A stretch of DNA of 5,952 nucleotides from Actinomycetota bacterium (GTDB lineage: Bacteria; Actinomycetota; Thermoleophilia; Gaiellales; Gaiellaceae), in the NCBI GenBank assembly GCA_013821525.1, contig JACDGR010000226.1, positions 1-5,952 on the forward strand, in the 5' to 3' direction. Of the stretch, positions 5,307 to 5,952 are shown in pieces; position 1 is the first letter of the stretch; each line of letters starts with the position of its first letter. The position numbers were made by a program, and so were the translations under genes. Under the pieces are notes generated by a model that searched no databases, was not told where the DNA came from, and saw only the letters and a list, made by a program, of their open reading frames with translations.

Positions 5307-5411
5307 GTGGGGATGGCCTGGATCAAGCAAGTCAGACAGGTCGGGCGCCGCGCATAGCAGTGGCTACGTGCAAGCCCGACCTGGCTGAGCTGCGCCGCAT
5401 GGAGGACACCA
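5307..5411 (+). repeat. Structured repeat element, copy A (upstream of cupin)
   Basis: About 105 bases, roughly three quarters identical to copy B at 5839-5944. It has a 25-base 5' flank starting GTGGGGATGGC, then a left arm TCAGACAGGTCGGGC (5332-5346), a 27-base loop with an inner TAGC/GCTA stem (5355-5358, 5363-5366), and a right arm GCCCGACCTGGCTGA (5374-5388). Fourteen of 15 arm positions pair. It also holds a short ORF VGMAWIKQVRQVGRRA ending at TAG 5355-5357. A second ORF begins 2 bases later (GTG 5360, VATCKPDLAELRR...). I do not recognise the element; see the finding on covariation. Confidence 0.75.
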
Positions 5412-5446
5412 GCCACGAGTGCGCCAATTGCCGATCAATCATCTAG
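5360..5446 (+). pseudogene. Short ORF in copy A matching the start of the ORF in copy B
   Basis: GTG to TAG encodes 28 residues beginning VATCKPDLAELRR. The first 13 resemble VATFKPDQDEMRR in copy B, then similarity fades into a Cys-containing tail ending at TAG 5444-5446. That TAG is also the first part of the cupin's candidate -10 hexamer. It could be a truncated duplicate of the gene that starts in copy B, or simply a by-product of a repeated non-coding element, since the right stem arm covers the KPD codons. No ribosome-binding site precedes it. Confidence 0.22.
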
Positions 5447-5449
5447 GGT
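5444..5449 (+). promoter_or_regulatory. Candidate -10 element (TAGGGT) for leaderless cupin mRNA
   Basis: TAGGGT is followed by 7 bases and the cupin ATG at 5457. No Shine-Dalgarno sequence precedes the ATG. A TTGCCG lies only 10 bases upstream, too close to act as -35. Confidence 0.4.
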
Positions 5450-5456
5450 CACGCGC

Positions 5457-5813
5457 ATGAGTTGGTCGGTCGTCGATATCGCCGCGATCGCAGGCGCGGG
5501 CCCTGGCGGAGCGGTTCGCTTCGTGCGCCGCGAGCTCGGCGTCGAAGCGTTCGGCATCAACTGGTTCGACGTCGCGCCGGGCCAAGCCGGCCCCGAGCAC
5601 GACGAGACGGACACAGGGCAGGAAGAGGTGAACGTGATCGTCCGCGGTTCCGGCATCTACCGGATCGACGGCGAGGAGGTCCCCTTTACCGCCCCGATGG
5701 CGTTCAGGTTCGATCCCGAGACGAAGCGGCAACCCGTTGCCGGAACTGACGGATTCTCGATGGTCGCCGTCGGCGCGCGGCGGGGCAGCTACGACCCGCG
5801 CGGGCCGTTCTAG
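5457..5813 (+). CDS. Small single-domain cupin protein
   Basis: A 118-residue cytoplasmic protein with no signal peptide. The cupin barrel is recognisable from VEAFGINWFDVAPGQAGPEHDE (about 29-50), then GQEEVNVIVRGSGIYRIDGEEVPF (54-77), then the second motif region AFRFDPETKRQPVAGTDGFSMVAVGA. The first cupin motif normally contributes H-x-H and Glu for metal binding; here only H48 and E56/E57 are in place, with a shortened inter-motif layout, so metal binding is uncertain. Substrate is unknown; many such cupins are sugar-, small-molecule-binding or sensory proteins. ATG start follows TAGGGT by 7 bases. It stands alone in its strand context, with one copy of the structured repeat ending 45 bases upstream and the other starting 25 bases downstream, as if it were a cassette. 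Confidence 0.82.
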   Translation: MSWSVVDIAAIAGAGPGGAVRFVRRELGVEAFGINWFDVAPGQAGPEHDETDTGQEEVNVIVRGSGIYRIDGEEVPFTAPMAFRFDPETKRQPVAGTDGFSMVAVGARRGSYDPRGPF

Positions 5814-5838
5814 AGGCTTGATGTGTATTTGCGCGCGT

Positions 5839-5944
5839 GTGGGGATGGCTCAGGCCAAGCAGGTCGTCTTGGTCGGGCGAAGGGCATAGCGGGTGGCTAC
5901 GTTCAAGCCCGACCAGGACGAGATGCGCCGTGCCGGAGCCACCA
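5839..5944 (+). repeat. Structured repeat element, copy B (downstream of cupin)
   Basis: Same layout as copy A: a 25-base flank GTGGGGATGGC..., left arm TCGTCTTGGTCGGGC (5864-5878), a 28-base loop with inner TAGC/GCTA (5887-5890, 5896-5899), and right arm GCCCGACCAGGACGA (5907-5921). All 15 arm positions pair, one as G-U. The six differences from copy A in the 5' flank are all transitions. The short ORF is conserved as VGMAQAKQVVLVGRRA, ending at TAG 5887-5889. In this copy the following GTG at 5893 is in the same frame, one CGG codon after the TAG. Confidence 0.75.
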
Positions 5945-5952
5945 TCCAGACG
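5893..5952 (+). CDS. Start of an unidentified ORF running off the right edge
   Basis: From GTG 5893 the frame VATFKPDQDEMRRAGATIQT is open to the last base (20 codons) and preceded by an in-frame TAG. The opening resembles the ORF start in copy A. It is too short to identify. There is no Shine-Dalgarno sequence, and the start codon sits in the loop of the predicted stem, with codons 5-10 in its right arm. If this is a gene, the stem would be expected to affect its translation; equally, the frame may be accidental within a non-coding repeat. Confidence 0.28.
   Translation, partial: MATFKPDQDEMRRAGATIQT

Noticed and set aside
5307..5944. Integron gene cassette with attC sites around the cupin gene
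   Set aside because: The single gene between two diverged palindromes is cassette-like, but neither copy has the GTTRRRY / RYYYAAC core boxes at the arm ends and no integrase is present.
5307..5944. REP/BIME element or insertion-sequence ends
   Set aside because: No GTAG-headed REP hairpin, no transposase gene and no target-site duplication were found; the conserved single-stranded flanks are longer than expected for a REP.
1..5952. CRISPR array or tandem repeat array
   Set aside because: No regularly spaced short direct repeats occur; the only long repeat is the two-copy element flanking the cupin.

Overview
The window is GC-rich DNA with strong G/C third-position bias. It carries a WhiG/FliA-type sigma factor, a VKOR/DsbA disulfide pair, a 3-methylcrotonyl-CoA carboxylase subunit, and several start codons placed 6-8 bases after a TANNNT hexamer with no ribosome-binding site. 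Together these point to a high-GC actinobacterium. A deep lineage such as Thermoleophilia (Gaiellales/Solirubrobacterales) is my best guess, made from protein flavour alone and not from a search.

Layout. 1-648 (minus): N-terminal 216 residues of a sigma-28-type factor, running off the left edge. 665-826 (minus): a 53-residue two-helix membrane protein 16 bases upstream of it. 827-974: divergent intergenic region. 975-1409 (plus): exported four-cysteine protein of the septum-formation domain type. 1487-1559 (plus): tRNA-Trp(CCA), followed by a hairpin terminator. 1645-1725 (plus): possible 26-residue membrane microprotein. 1812-2207 and 2204-2953 (minus): VKOR and a membrane-anchored DsbA-like thiol oxidoreductase, overlapping by 4 bp. 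2952-4511 (plus): MCC beta subunit, whose ATG shares a CATG with the dsbA ATG on the other strand. 4514-5090 (plus): metallo-beta-lactamase-fold gene broken by two frame changes and probably an internal deletion. 5091-5456: gene-poor stretch with remnants, inverted repeats and copy A of a repeat. 5457-5813 (plus): small cupin. 5839-5944: copy B of the repeat, carrying the start of an ORF that leaves the right edge.

How they fit. DsbA and VKOR form a complete oxidative folding relay: DsbA oxidises exported thiols and VKOR reoxidises DsbA with quinone. The four-cysteine exported protein nearby is a plausible client. MccB belongs to leucine catabolism, but its biotin carboxylase partner is not in the window. 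The sigma factor and small membrane protein form a separate leftward unit.

The most unusual feature is the pair of ~105-base repeats flanking the cupin gene. They are about three quarters identical. Each folds into a 15-position stem, and several differences between the copies are paired, so the stem is preserved. This looks like a selected nucleic-acid structure or a dispersed palindromic element that I do not recognise.
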